Below are positions 15,347 through 22,394 of a stretch of DNA of 40,030 nt, piece after piece. How positions within the stretch are numbered: position 1 is the stretch's first letter; each line of letters opens with the position of its first letter. The translations under genes and the position numbers were made by a program. The notes under the pieces were generated by a model that saw only the letters and a program-made list of their open reading frames with translations, was not told the DNA's origin and ran no database searches. Origin of the DNA: a virus; IMG/VR virus record IMGVR_UViG_3300030331_001607, positions 1 through 40,030 of that record. One strand, given 5' to 3'.

Positions 15347-15555
15347 AACTTTTGACACATATTTGGGATTATATCACGAGCCTTTGGACAGTAAAACCAG
15401 ATTGCTGCGAAGATGCTGCTTTGGTTAGCACTTGTTGTTGTTCAATGCCTTATGGTAATGTGCATGAATTTGATGGAGAGCATTTTGGAAATTGTGGTAG
15501 ATGTAAAGAACACACAGATTTTGAAAAGGAGGTTTGTTGTGGTAAACAGTATTAA
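15343..15555 (+). CDS. Cysteine-rich small protein, likely zinc-binding
   Basis: 70 residues, starting at ATG 15343 in an ATGA overlap. An upstream in-frame start is rejected because it lies inside the previous gene. It has ten cysteines: CC near 19-20, CCCS near 31, NCGRCKEH near 50 and VCCGK near 64. The 'GNCGRCKEHTDFE' knuckle recalls short zinc-ribbon proteins frequent in phage early operons. Function unknown. Confidence 0.6.
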   Translation: MKLLTHIWDYITSLWTVKPDCCEDAALVSTCCCSMPYGNVHEFDGEHFGNCGRCKEHTDFEKEVCCGKQY

Positions 15556-15751
15556 AAAGTTTGCAAACAAGTTGAAAAAAATGACAACAAAGCATTGCAA
15601 CGAAATAAATGAAATTAGAGTTGAAATAATGATTGAAAAAATGTGCATGACAAAATTTGATAATTATAATCAAAAACAAAACGAAGCTATTATAAAACAA
15701 ATTTTTTTAGAAAGTAAACTTAGTTGGAGGAAAAAAGATGGATTGGTTTGA
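15539..15751 (+). CDS. Early basic helical protein, GTG start
   Basis: 70 residues from GTG 15539, six bases after AAGGAGG. The product (MVNSIKKFANKLKKMTTKHC, then VEIMIEKMCMTKFDNY) is helical and basic. The frame stays open upstream inside the cysteine-rich gene, but no other start has a ribosome site. Function unknown. Confidence 0.5.
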   Translation: MVNSIKKFANKLKKMTTKHCNEINEIRVEIMIEKMCMTKFDNYNQKQNEAIIKQIFLESKLSWRKKDGLV

Positions 15752-15809
15752 TTTATTTGCAATAATAATAATAGGAATTATATATTTAATAATAGAAGGA
15801 GGAATGTAA
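15738..15809 (+). CDS. Tiny membrane peptide (23 residues)
   Basis: MDWFDLFAIIIIGIIYLIIE followed by GGM and a stop. ATG follows TTGGAGG at a normal spacing, and its end carries the AGGAGG used by the next gene. Its single hydrophobic helix would span a membrane. It is short enough to be accidental, but the ribosome site argues for translation. Confidence 0.4.
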   Translation: MDWFDLFAIIIIGIIYLIIEGGM

Positions 15810-15810
15810 A

Positions 15811-16074
15811 ATGTGGTTTGATAAAAAAAGAAAAACTAAAACTATTAAACAAGGCAGAAAAAGAAAGCACTATGGTAAAACTGCTGTGGTTTTAAAACAT
15901 CTTGAATGTCATGGCAGCATTACATCAATGGAGGCATTCCAGGAGTATAATGCGACAAGGTTAAGTGGTATTATTTATACATTGCGTAAACAAGGTTATA
16001 ATATAACTACTAAAGAAACCTATTTTAGTAATCAAAGTGGATATACTTATGCTACTTATTTCTTGGAGCAATAG
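15811..16074 (+). CDS. Helix-turn-helix early regulator
   Basis: An 87-residue protein. A basic N-terminus (WFDKKRKTKTIKQGRKRKHY) is followed by a winged HTH: LKHLECHGSITSMEAFQEYN, then ATRLSGIIYTLRKQGYNI. The 'HGSIT..EA...Y...RL...I..LR..GY.I' pattern is the small phage HTH family (HTH_39-like). It likely binds DNA as an early regulator. Strong GGAGG site before its ATG. Confidence 0.75.
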   Translation: MWFDKKRKTKTIKQGRKRKHYGKTAVVLKHLECHGSITSMEAFQEYNATRLSGIIYTLRKQGYNITTKETYFSNQSGYTYATYFLEQ

Positions 16075-16124
16075 TAAAAAGTGTTTGTATTAATTGAAAA
16101 TGTATTTATATTGTTTAAAAAACT

Positions 16125-16298
16125 ATGAAAAAAAATACAAATGGTGTTTTAGTTTTAAGGTTAGATGATAGGGAAGAGTGCAATATACTTTTACATTCTT
16201 TAAAAAACTTGCCAGACAATATTGGCAATGTAAATGAATTGAAGTTGCAAAAGTTAATTGGAACTATACAAGTAATTAGAGAAAGTCTATCAAAATAA
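16125..16298 (+). CDS. Small early protein (57 residues)
   Basis: A frame from ATG 16125 to TAA 16298. The product starts MKKNTNGVLVLRLDDREECN and continues as a helical stretch with LPDNIGNVNELKLQKLIGTI. No good Shine-Dalgarno is visible, and it follows a 50-base AT-rich gap that may carry a promoter. It may be a small regulator. No family is recognised. Confidence 0.45.
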   Translation: MKKNTNGVLVLRLDDREECNILLHSLKNLPDNIGNVNELKLQKLIGTIQVIRESLSK

Positions 16299-16303
16299 AA
16301 AAT

Positions 16304-16363
16304 TGCCCAAAGGTGTTTTTCTCACTACACACTTGTTATCATAATACCTCTTCCCTTTGGGCA
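16304..16363 (+). ncRNA. Long-loop inverted repeat, possible structured RNA
   Basis: TGCCCAAAGG (16304-16313) and CCTTTGGGCA (16354-16363) pair perfectly over 10 bp around a 40-base loop, with no U tract after the right arm. It lies between two early genes, 17 bases before the ribbon-helix-helix start, so it is more likely a leader structure or processing site than a terminator. Confidence 0.45.
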
Positions 16364-16380
16364 TATTAAAAGGAGAAGCA

Positions 16381-16518
16381 ATGGAAAAGAAAGTCGGAGT
16401 GCAAATAGATAAGTCGTTATATACAGATTTATCTCTTATTGCAAAAAAACAGTATCGTAGCACTGCTGCGTTAGTAAGAATGGTTTTAACTAAGTTTGTA
16501 GAGGAGGAAAAACAATGA
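16381..16518 (+). CDS. Ribbon-helix-helix DNA-binding protein (45 residues)
   Basis: A short frame from ATG 16381 (AAGGAGAAG site) to TGA 16518. The product, MEKKVGVQIDKSLYTDLSLI then AKKQYRSTAALVRMVLTKFV, has the Arc/MetJ pattern: a beta strand with alternating residues (VGVQID), then two helices. It probably represses an early or its own promoter. The long hairpin directly upstream may be part of that control. Its stop overlaps the ERF start. Confidence 0.7.
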   Translation: MEKKVGVQIDKSLYTDLSLIAKKQYRSTAALVRMVLTKFVEEEKQ

Positions 16519-16961
16519 TGTGGACTAATTATGAAAGTGAAGAAAAAACAAACATAATCAAAGCACTTGTAAAGGTGCAGTCAGATTTAGAGAACTTAAC
16601 AAAGGATACACAAGCATTTAAGTATAAGTATGTTAAGTTGGATAAGTTGGTTGATGCAGTAAAAGAGCCATTAAATAAAAATGGTATATTTTTTAGTCAA
16701 ATGCCCTTAGGCGATAATAATCAAATTGGTGTTAGAACAGTATTTTATCACACAAGCGGAGAATGGATTGCTACGCAATTATTATCTCCTATTGCAGAGT
16801 TGCAAGGGCAAAACATGTATCAATCACAAGGAAGTGCTATCACTTATTTTAGGAGATATTCTCTTGCTGCTATGTTAGGTTTATGTGATGTTGATGATAC
16901 AGACGCACAAGGTAAGGTTGAAAAATCTTATAAAGTAAAATCAGACGATTTAGATTTTTAG
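16515..16961 (+). CDS. erf: ERF-family single-strand annealing recombinase
   Basis: A 148-residue protein. The core (FKYKYVKLDKLVDAVKEPL, then GVRTVFYHTSGEWI, then QGSAITYFRRYSLAAMLGLC and DVDDTDAQGK) is the ERF superfamily signature. These proteins anneal complementary single strands in phage recombination and genome circularisation. It is shorter than P22 Erf but normal for the minimal form. The C-terminus ends acidic (KSDDLDF), as in proteins that contact SSB-like partners. ATG overlaps the previous stop as ATGATG, with a GAGGAGG site. Confidence 0.85.
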   Translation: MMWTNYESEEKTNIIKALVKVQSDLENLTKDTQAFKYKYVKLDKLVDAVKEPLNKNGIFFSQMPLGDNNQIGVRTVFYHTSGEWIATQLLSPIAELQGQNMYQSQGSAITYFRRYSLAAMLGLCDVDDTDAQGKVEKSYKVKSDDLDF

Positions 16962-17006
16962 ATATAGCATTCCCAAGAGAGAATGCTACAAAGAAAGGAG
17001 CGAACA

Positions 17007-17279
17007 ATGAAGTTCAAGGTAATAGAATCTAATGATTATAGTTATGATGCAAAAGACAAAAATGTTTTTACTGCGACTAAACTATATGATATTATGATGA
17101 GTGTTAAGAAAAATCCAAAACGATTAACTTTTAATCCAGTAGAAATATACCACCAACAGCTATATGAGGTTTGGAATTTTGACAAAAATCAAAAAGTATA
17201 TTTTGCTATTATAATCACAATGTTATTGACAAGTATACTTTGGTTAGTTGCAATATTAATAGAGTATGGAGGTATTTAA
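17007..17279 (+). CDS. Small membrane protein
   Basis: 90 residues. ATG 17007 follows AAAGGAG. An in-frame start 24 bases earlier has no site. A soluble N-terminal part (KVIESNDYSYDAKDKNVFTA onward) is followed by one strong C-terminal membrane helix (FAIIITMLLTSILWLVAILI). The next gene starts on the following base. Function unknown. Confidence 0.6.
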   Translation: MKFKVIESNDYSYDAKDKNVFTATKLYDIMMSVKKNPKRLTFNPVEIYHQQLYEVWNFDKNQKVYFAIIITMLLTSILWLVAILIEYGGI

Positions 17280-17579
17280 ATGTTTAAACCATTAGAAGTT
17301 GATTTTTATAAGAGTAAAGATTTTTGGGATAAACCACAAGAGGAAAGATATAAATATTTTAAGATGTTTAATTTGGCATTTATAGGTATGATTGATTTTC
17401 CAGAAGATAAAGAGGTTGCCATCAAATATAATGATATTTTAACGCAGCTTGCAATTTTTGTAATATTTTTATGCACTACAGACGAAGAAAGGGAAAATGA
17501 TATAGAGCTAGACTGGTTGGATAGATTCCAAAAAGAAGCAAAAGCATCTCCATTCGCTGATAAACCTGGAGAAGCATAG
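17280..17579 (+). CDS. Early protein of unknown function
   Basis: A 99-residue, mostly helical acidic protein (FKPLEVDFYKSKDFWDKPQE at the start) with a hydrophobic helix near 53-66 (ILTQLAIFVIFLCT), then DEERENDIELDWLDRFQKEA. TATGGAGG precedes the ATG. Its stop overlaps the GTG start of the replication initiator, so a role linked to replication is possible but not shown. Confidence 0.55.
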   Translation: MFKPLEVDFYKSKDFWDKPQEERYKYFKMFNLAFIGMIDFPEDKEVAIKYNDILTQLAIFVIFLCTTDEERENDIELDWLDRFQKEAKASPFADKPGEA

Positions 17580-18340
17580 TGAGTTATCCAAATGACTATG
17601 GTTGGATTAAGCTGCACAGAGACATAAGGTATCATTGGATATTTCAAAGAGAGGATTATCTCAAAGCTTGGTTATTCCTTATATTGAGAGCCAACCATAA
17701 GGACAATAAAACCTTATATTCAGATATTTTACCAGAGATAGTTGAAATTAAAAGAGGCGATATTGTTAGTAGTTTACAAAAGTTAGGTTATGAATTAAAG
17801 TGGACACCATCTAAGGTTAGAAGGTTTTTACATAAACTTGAAAAAGATAACATGATTACGATTCATGATGAAAAAAGATGGACACACCTAACTATTAATA
17901 ACTACGACACTTACCAAGATGTGCGACACACCAATGAAACACCTACGAAACAGAGGCGAAACATTGGCGAAAACAATATAAGAATGAATAAGAATGAAAA
18001 GAATGTAAAGAAGTCTTTATCACAAAAAGAGCAATTAAATCTTATATTTAATAACTTAGGGGATTTGCAAAATGAATTTCCTAAGGTTAAGGTAGGATTG
18101 GAGTTTCAAAAAATGAGAGATTGGTTAGCTGCTAATGGAAAAAGGTATAAGAACTATAATGCTTTTTTTAGGAATTGGTTGCGTAATGCAAATGAAAAAT
18201 TATTAGATTCTGATGAAGAGACAATTTCTTACACTTATAAGTGCATCAAGTGTGGGAAAGAAAGAAAAAATCAACAGTATAAAGATTTATTTGTTGAATG
18301 TTGTAATATACAAATGGTTGCACACTCGGAGGTTAAATGA
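17579..18340 (+). CDS. Replication initiator / replisome organiser
   Basis: A 253-residue protein with a GTG start inside the previous stop. The N-terminal ~110 residues (GWIKLHRDIRYHWIFQREDY, then IKRGDIVSSLQKLGYELKWT, then KVRRFLHKLEKDNMITIHDE) match the winged-helix phage replisome organiser / DnaD-like family, ending in the conserved NNYDTYQ. A linker precedes a helical module (FPKVKVGLEFQKMRDWLAAN), then NYNAFFRNWLRNA, often found in helicase-loader proteins, and a C-terminal zinc ribbon (CIKCGKE...CC). It probably melts the origin and recruits host helicase. No helicase gene is seen. Confidence 0.75.
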   Translation: MSYPNDYGWIKLHRDIRYHWIFQREDYLKAWLFLILRANHKDNKTLYSDILPEIVEIKRGDIVSSLQKLGYELKWTPSKVRRFLHKLEKDNMITIHDEKRWTHLTINNYDTYQDVRHTNETPTKQRRNIGENNIRMNKNEKNVKKSLSQKEQLNLIFNNLGDLQNEFPKVKVGLEFQKMRDWLAANGKRYKNYNAFFRNWLRNANEKLLDSDEETISYTYKCIKCGKERKNQQYKDLFVECCNIQMVAHSEVK

Positions 18341-18807
18341 GCTACGATTCACATGGACAGTATGAAAAAGATTGGAAACCAAAATATAAAACAAGATGGG
18401 TTTATGAAATTATGCAAAGAAGAGGTGGAGTTAGAAAGTTTTATTTTAACACTACAAAACAATTAAACAATTTTAGAAACCTCACAAGAGAACATTCTTC
18501 TGAACACATAATGCCAGCAAGTAGTTATTTATTTGGCATAAGGGAGGAGTGTTATAGTCAAAGAGTAGATTTAAATGACCCTTATACTATGCCTTCCACT
18601 ACTTTAAAATATTATGGTTGTGAAGATGATTATGCGTTTCAAAGAAATCAAAAATATTGGAAAGAGGCTAAAGAAAATGTAGAGCAAAAAAGGCTTGATG
18701 GTGTTATACCGCCAGATTATGTAAATATGACTGATTGGGTTAAAATGTCTAAAAAGGAAAGAAAGGAGATAACTGATGCCTATAAACTCAAGAGACAAGG
18801 GAAATAG
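18337..18807 (+). CDS. Unknown early protein next to the nuclease
   Basis: A 156-residue basic protein (RWVYEIMQRRGGVRKFYFNT near the start, KMSKKERKEITDAYKLKRQG at the end). ATGA overlap with the replication initiator. The last 32 bases overlap the nuclease gene and carry its ribosome site. The aromatic and basic content suggests nucleic-acid binding. No family is recognised. Confidence 0.55.
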   Translation: MSYDSHGQYEKDWKPKYKTRWVYEIMQRRGGVRKFYFNTTKQLNNFRNLTREHSSEHIMPASSYLFGIREECYSQRVDLNDPYTMPSTTLKYYGCEDDYAFQRNQKYWKEAKENVEQKRLDGVIPPDYVNMTDWVKMSKKERKEITDAYKLKRQGK

Positions 18808-19195
18808 AGCAGAAAGAGAAGTTGCTAAAACTATTAATAGATATTTAGGAACTAATTGTAGGCGGACACCTTTGTCGGGAGGACTTTCTATCAAGGGAGA
18901 CATCATAGATATTGACCCAGATTCAGTTGCAGCACAATATCATTTTGAGATAAAAAATACCAAAAAACTATCTTTACCAATGTGGTGGAAACAAATAAAC
19001 AACGACAACACATCAAAAATTCCAGTGAATATATTTAAAATGAATGGTAAGTTCTATTCAACACTAGAATTAAACGATTGGTTAAGCGACTTGGCAGAAG
19101 TTAAAGAACTTAAAGAAGAAATAGATAGCTTAAAAACTTCAAACAAGTCTTTAAATGATAGAATATCGGAATTGGAGAAAGAGTTGTATGGATGA
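18776..19195 (+). CDS. Holliday-junction-resolvase-like PDDEXK nuclease
   Basis: A 139-residue protein. Residues 6-60 show the Hjc-like core: RDKGNRAEREVAKTI with acidic E13/E15, RRTPLSGG, KGDI (D42) and FEIK (E58, K60), then LPMWWKQ. This metal-dependent fold cuts branched DNA. The C-terminal ~40 residues are a predicted coiled coil (VKELKEEIDSLKTSNKSLND), probably for dimerisation. It resolves recombination or replication intermediates before packaging. It starts inside the previous gene with AAAGGAG upstream and ends inside the next. Confidence 0.8.
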   Translation: MPINSRDKGNRAEREVAKTINRYLGTNCRRTPLSGGLSIKGDIIDIDPDSVAAQYHFEIKNTKKLSLPMWWKQINNDNTSKIPVNIFKMNGKFYSTLELNDWLSDLAEVKELKEEIDSLKTSNKSLNDRISELEKELYG

Positions 19196-20420
19196 TAACC
19201 AAGTTATTTGTTGTCCAAGATGTAATAGTAGTAGGGTAAAGAAAAAAGGTTTTAGACATAATCGTGGTAATAAAATACAAAGATGGATATGTAATGACTG
19301 CGACTATAGTTCTTCTGACCCTTTATTTCTTGATAAAGATGTTATTATAGAAAATGTAAAATTAGCTAAACAAAAACAAGCTGCACAAGATAGAAATAGA
19401 ATATCAAATAAATCTTTTAGAGAACATGCAAGGCTTGATAATGCCTTATGTGAATATAACAAACAATTAATCAAAGTTCTTGAAAAGCATACAATACCTA
19501 AATTAGCACATGTCAAAACTAAAAGTAGCAAGGCGGTCGGTGTAATACAAATATCTGACACACATTTCAACGAAGAGGTAAATCTTCCTAACAATAAATA
19601 TAATTTTGAAATAGCATCAAAAAGATTAAGAACTTATATCAGAAAGGCGAAGGTTTACTTAAAGGCAATAGGTGTAAAAGAAGTTTTAATTGCTATGACT
19701 GGCGATTTAATGAACTCTGATAGAAGATTAGATGAAATGTTTTCACAATCTACTAATCGTTCTAATGCAACATTTATATCAGTGCAGCTATTAAAGCAAG
19801 TAGTTGAAGATGTAAGAAAAGACTTTAAGGTTTCACTTGCTTGTATTACTGGTAATGAAAGCAGAGTGAAGGATGAAATAGGTTGGGATGATTACATTGC
19901 AAGTGATAACTACGACTTCACTATTTACAATATATTAAGATTTTTATATCGTGATACAGATGTAGATTTTATTTTATCCAAAGACGCAACAGAGGTTGTG
20001 GTTAATTTGGCAGGTATGAATTTACTTATGATACATGGACATGGAAGTATAAAAGCAAAACATGAAACATCTATTACGCAAATTAAGGGAAGATATGCAA
20101 GCGGCAGAGATGTGAAGATTGACTTTGTTATATCTGGACATATACATTCTGCAAGAGTTGGAGATACCTATGGAAGAAGCTCATCTCTTGTAGGAGCAAA
20201 TGCTTATTCAGAAAAAAACTTAAACTTAGAAGGTAGAGCAAGTCAAAACATTTATGTTTTTTATAAAAACAAAACCATTGATGGTATAAAAATTGACTTA
20301 CAAGAATATGATGATAAAGGCTATGATATATCTAAAGAATTAGAAGAATATGCTTATAACTCAAAATCAGATGCTAAGTTAAGGCAAGGTAAAACAATAT
20401 TAAAAATTATAACAGTATGA
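19188..20420 (+). CDS. Metallophosphoesterase with N-terminal zinc ribbon
   Basis: A 410-residue protein from ATG 19188, chosen for its GGAGAAAG site. An in-frame start 33 bases upstream is less likely. The N-terminus is a zinc ribbon (CCPRC at 8-12, CNDC at 35-38) resembling InsA-type DNA-binding ribbons. Calcineurin-like motifs follow: SDTH (123-126), TGDLMNSD (171-178), GNES (222-225), HGHG (283-286) and SGHIHSAR (316-323). The third motif is GNES rather than the usual GNH. It is likely a phage nuclease or phosphatase in recombination or end processing. It shares ATGA with the methyltransferase. Confidence 0.75.
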   Translation: MDDNQVICCPRCNSSRVKKKGFRHNRGNKIQRWICNDCDYSSSDPLFLDKDVIIENVKLAKQKQAAQDRNRISNKSFREHARLDNALCEYNKQLIKVLEKHTIPKLAHVKTKSSKAVGVIQISDTHFNEEVNLPNNKYNFEIASKRLRTYIRKAKVYLKAIGVKEVLIAMTGDLMNSDRRLDEMFSQSTNRSNATFISVQLLKQVVEDVRKDFKVSLACITGNESRVKDEIGWDDYIASDNYDFTIYNILRFLYRDTDVDFILSKDATEVVVNLAGMNLLMIHGHGSIKAKHETSITQIKGRYASGRDVKIDFVISGHIHSARVGDTYGRSSSLVGANAYSEKNLNLEGRASQNIYVFYKNKTIDGIKIDLQEYDDKGYDISKELEEYAYNSKSDAKLRQGKTILKIITV

Positions 20421-21427
20421 CACATGGCAGTTTATTTAGTGGTATAGGTGGAATAGACTTAGGCTTTGAGATGGCAGGTATTAAAACATCTTGGACTTGT
20501 GAAATAGATGATTGGTGTCATACTTTACTTAAAGAGAGGTTTCCAGATGCAAAACATTATAGGGATATTATGGAGATTAATAAAAAATCTTTGCAAAGAG
20601 TTGATATTATTAGTGGAGGTTTTCCTTGTCAAGATATATCTACAGCAGGGAAAGGAGCAGGATTAGATGGAAAGAGGAGTGGTCTTTGGTTTGAAATGTA
20701 TAGAATTATTAGGGAATTACGACCAAAATGGATTCTTATTGAAAATGTTGCAAACCTCACTAATAAAGGAGGAGTTAGAGTATTGCAAGACCTTGCCGAA
20801 GCAGGGTATGATGCAGAATGGCAAGTTATATCAGCAAGAGATGTTGGAGCAAGACACCTGCGAAAAAGACTTTGGATTATTGGATATAGACAAGATGTAC
20901 AACACACCCTTAAGCAGAGATTGGAGAGACAATTACACATCTGTGAGTTCCCGGTTGAAAGCGAAGAAAAATCAAAAGCTGTACAAGAATGGACTTCCAA
21001 ACGAACTATACATAGAGGAGATACTAACATATCCAACTCCAGTAGCGACAAACATACAAAGCCCAGCTCCAAATCAAGTAGAGCAGACAAAGAACGGAAG
21101 TTTTATAATAAGGAGAAAAGGAAAGCCACACATGACCTATGGAGCGAGACTGCAGGATGTGATAATGTATCTTCACAAACAACTGCCAAAGGAAGAGCAG
21201 ATGAAGATAGTGAAAGACAAGATAGAATATATGGAAAATTTAGACTCAAAGCCTTTAAAAGGCTTAAAAATGAATCCAGATTGGATAGAGTGGCTTATGG
21301 GATTTCCCAAAAAGTGGACAGATATTACGACAGAGTTAAAGGACTTGGAAATGGAGTCGTACCACAAATCCCATTTTTAATAGGACAAAGAATTAAATAC
21401 TTAAATAATATATTGGAGGAAAAATGA
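20417..21427 (+). CDS. C5-cytosine DNA methyltransferase (Dcm type)
   Basis: The 336-residue frame has all N-terminal Dcm motifs: FSGIGGIDLGFEMAG (7-21, SAM), GGFPCQDIS (67-75, catalytic C71), ENV (109-111) and QVISARDVGARHLRKRLWII (136-155). The end, VKGLGNGVVPQIPFLIGQRI (307-326), is motif X. Between about 160 and 300, the target-recognition region, the sequence is very hydrophilic and poor in hydrophobic residues, while another plus frame over the same bases reads like a genuine methyltransferase TRD (separate entry). Either the gene has two compensating frameshifts or two frames are used. Likely role: protection from host restriction or self-marking, with the Dam-type enzyme downstream. 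Confidence 0.8.
   Translation: MTHGSLFSGIGGIDLGFEMAGIKTSWTCEIDDWCHTLLKERFPDAKHYRDIMEINKKSLQRVDIISGGFPCQDISTAGKGAGLDGKRSGLWFEMYRIIRELRPKWILIENVANLTNKGGVRVLQDLAEAGYDAEWQVISARDVGARHLRKRLWIIGYRQDVQHTLKQRLERQLHICEFPVESEEKSKAVQEWTSKRTIHRGDTNISNSSSDKHTKPSSKSSRADKERKFYNKEKRKATHDLWSETAGCDNVSSQTTAKGRADEDSERQDRIYGKFRLKAFKRLKNESRLDRVAYGISQKVDRYYDRVKGLGNGVVPQIPFLIGQRIKYLNNILEEK
20895..21329 (+). other. Alternative +1 frame with methyltransferase-like TRD
   Basis: In the frame one base ahead of the methyltransferase, an open stretch reads MYNTPLSRDWRDNYTSVSSR, later LTYPTPVATNIQSPAPN, MTYGARLQDVIMYL and MNPDWIEWLMGFPKKWTDI. The 'NTP.SRDW', 'YPTP.A' and 'NP.WIEWLMGFP..WTD' motifs occur in this order in the recognition region of many phage Dcm enzymes. 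The frame is open for 238 codons (20667-21380). This suggests that the ancestral protein switched frame here, or that both frames are used. Confidence 0.5.
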
Positions 21428-21684
21428 GTGAAAAGAAAAAGTTTGACTTAAAAAACAATGTAGGTTATTTGTTTAAAAACAAATATAAAAACTACGACAA
21501 CCCAGAAGATAAAAGTCCAGATTATAAAGGAGACTTTAATGTAGATGGTAAAGTGCATAGAATATCTTTGTGGAAAAACAAAACCAAAAAAGGCGATATT
21601 ATGCTAAAATTAGCAGTTTATGAGCCACAAGGTGGAGCAAAACCTACTAACGAAGCATTATCTGATAATGACTTACCATTTTAA
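21424..21684 (+). CDS. Small protein with SSB-like acidic LPF tail
   Basis: An 86-residue protein with ATGA overlap and an ATTGGAGG site. The core (YKGDFNVDGKVHRISLWKNK, then GDIMLKLAVYEP) looks like a small beta barrel, similar in style to DUF736-type proteins. The C-terminus, NDLPF, resembles the acidic tip by which SSB recruits replication proteins. An SSB-like or SSB-mimic role is inferred. Its stop abuts the Dam-type gene. Confidence 0.5.
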   Translation: MSEKKKFDLKNNVGYLFKNKYKNYDNPEDKSPDYKGDFNVDGKVHRISLWKNKTKKGDIMLKLAVYEPQGGAKPTNEALSDNDLPF

Positions 21685-22220
21685 TGACAAAAAAAATAGA
21701 TGACATATCAAAAAGAGCAAAGGGAAGTTTTTTCCAGGATGTTGCACAAAGGTCTGAAAAAGATAATTGGCAAACTCCCTTATGGCTATTTCAAGGTTTA
21801 GATAGTTATTTTGACTTTGATGTTGATGTATGTGCAGATGAAAACAATGCTTTGTGTCAAAAATACTTTACAAAAGAAGATAATTGTTTAAACAAAGAGT
21901 GGGGTAATGTTAATTTTTTAAATCCACCTTACGATAGAGAAATGTATGTATTTATGGAAAAAGCAAAAAAAGAATGGAAAAAAGGTAAAACAATAGTAGC
22001 ACTTGTACCATCAAGAACAGATACAAGATGGTTTCATCATCATGTTTATAATAAAGCAGATATATTTTTTGTTAAAGGTAGATTAAATTTTGAACTACCA
22101 GATAAAGAGGCATTAAATGCTCCATTTCCGAGTATGATAGCAGTATGGCATCATGCAGTTTTAGATAGAAAAAGAATTTTTGAGATTATAAATGACAAAA
22201 GCCAAATGTCAATATTTTAA
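21684..22220 (+). CDS. Phage N6-adenine DNA methyltransferase (Dam type)
   Basis: A 178-residue protein of the phage Dam family (PF05869-like). Visible are DNWQTPLWLFQGL (27-39), the SAM-site region FDVDVCADENNALC, the catalytic NPPY in NVNFLNPPYDREM, VALVPSRTDTRWFH and a late AVWHH. Known members, such as the T1 enzyme, methylate adenine in GATC. Genome A almost lacks GATC except in its two non-coding regions, which makes those sites natural targets if specificity is the same. ATG overlaps the previous stop by one base. There is no strong ribosome site, so translation is probably coupled. Confidence 0.85.
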   Translation: MTKKIDDISKRAKGSFFQDVAQRSEKDNWQTPLWLFQGLDSYFDFDVDVCADENNALCQKYFTKEDNCLNKEWGNVNFLNPPYDREMYVFMEKAKKEWKKGKTIVALVPSRTDTRWFHHHVYNKADIFFVKGRLNFELPDKEALNAPFPSMIAVWHHAVLDRKRIFEIINDKSQMSIF

Positions 22221-22221
22221 T

Positions 22222-22307
22222 TAAGGAGACATATATTAACAATTAACAAGAAAGGAATCTTACCTTAAGTTGATTGCAAATACAAGGGTTGGCTACTCGT
22301 CTCCTTA
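22222..22307 (+). ncRNA. Long-loop inverted repeat 1 after Dam gene
   Basis: TAAGGAGAC (22222-22230) pairs perfectly with GTCTCCTTA (22299-22307) around a 68-base loop rich in short A/T and GG words. The left arm contains a Shine-Dalgarno-like AAGGAG that would be masked. No start codon follows it closely, so an RNA element rather than a gene is favoured. Confidence 0.45.
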
Positions 22308-22312
22308 TAAAT

Positions 22313-22379
22313 TAGGCAAGATGAAATTCACGATAAGCGAAAGCAAATATATGAAAAACCAGTATCACTCTCTTGCCTA
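22313..22379 (+). ncRNA. Long-loop inverted repeat 2 before small gene
   Basis: TAGGCAAGA (22313-22321) pairs with TCTTGCCTA (22371-22379) around a 49-base loop, 15 bases before the next gene's ATG. With the preceding hairpin it forms a two-stem leader. Its design (9-10 bp stem, 40-70 base loop) resembles the element at 16304-16363. Confidence 0.45.
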
Positions 22380-22392
22380 TAAGAAAGGATAA
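22321..22392 (+). CDS. Possible 23-residue leader peptide
   Basis: ATG 22321 to TAA 22392 encodes MKFTISESKYMKNQYHSLAY plus KKG. It overlaps the second hairpin and ends 2 bases before the next start, a position typical of a leader peptide. There is no strong ribosome site, so it may be accidental. Confidence 0.25.
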   Translation: MKFTISESKYMKNQYHSLAYKKG

Positions 22393-22394
22393 CA

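Noticed and set aside
19506-19518. GCACATGTCAAAA, a partial match to the 17-bp repeat
   Set aside because: It lies inside the metallophosphoesterase coding sequence (LAHVKTK) and is only 13 bases long, so probably coincidental.
20629-21090. Open minus-strand frame of 153 codons inside the methyltransferase
   Set aside because: It lies antisense to catalytic motifs, has no ribosome site, and its cysteine/serine/leucine-rich product resembles a shadow translation.
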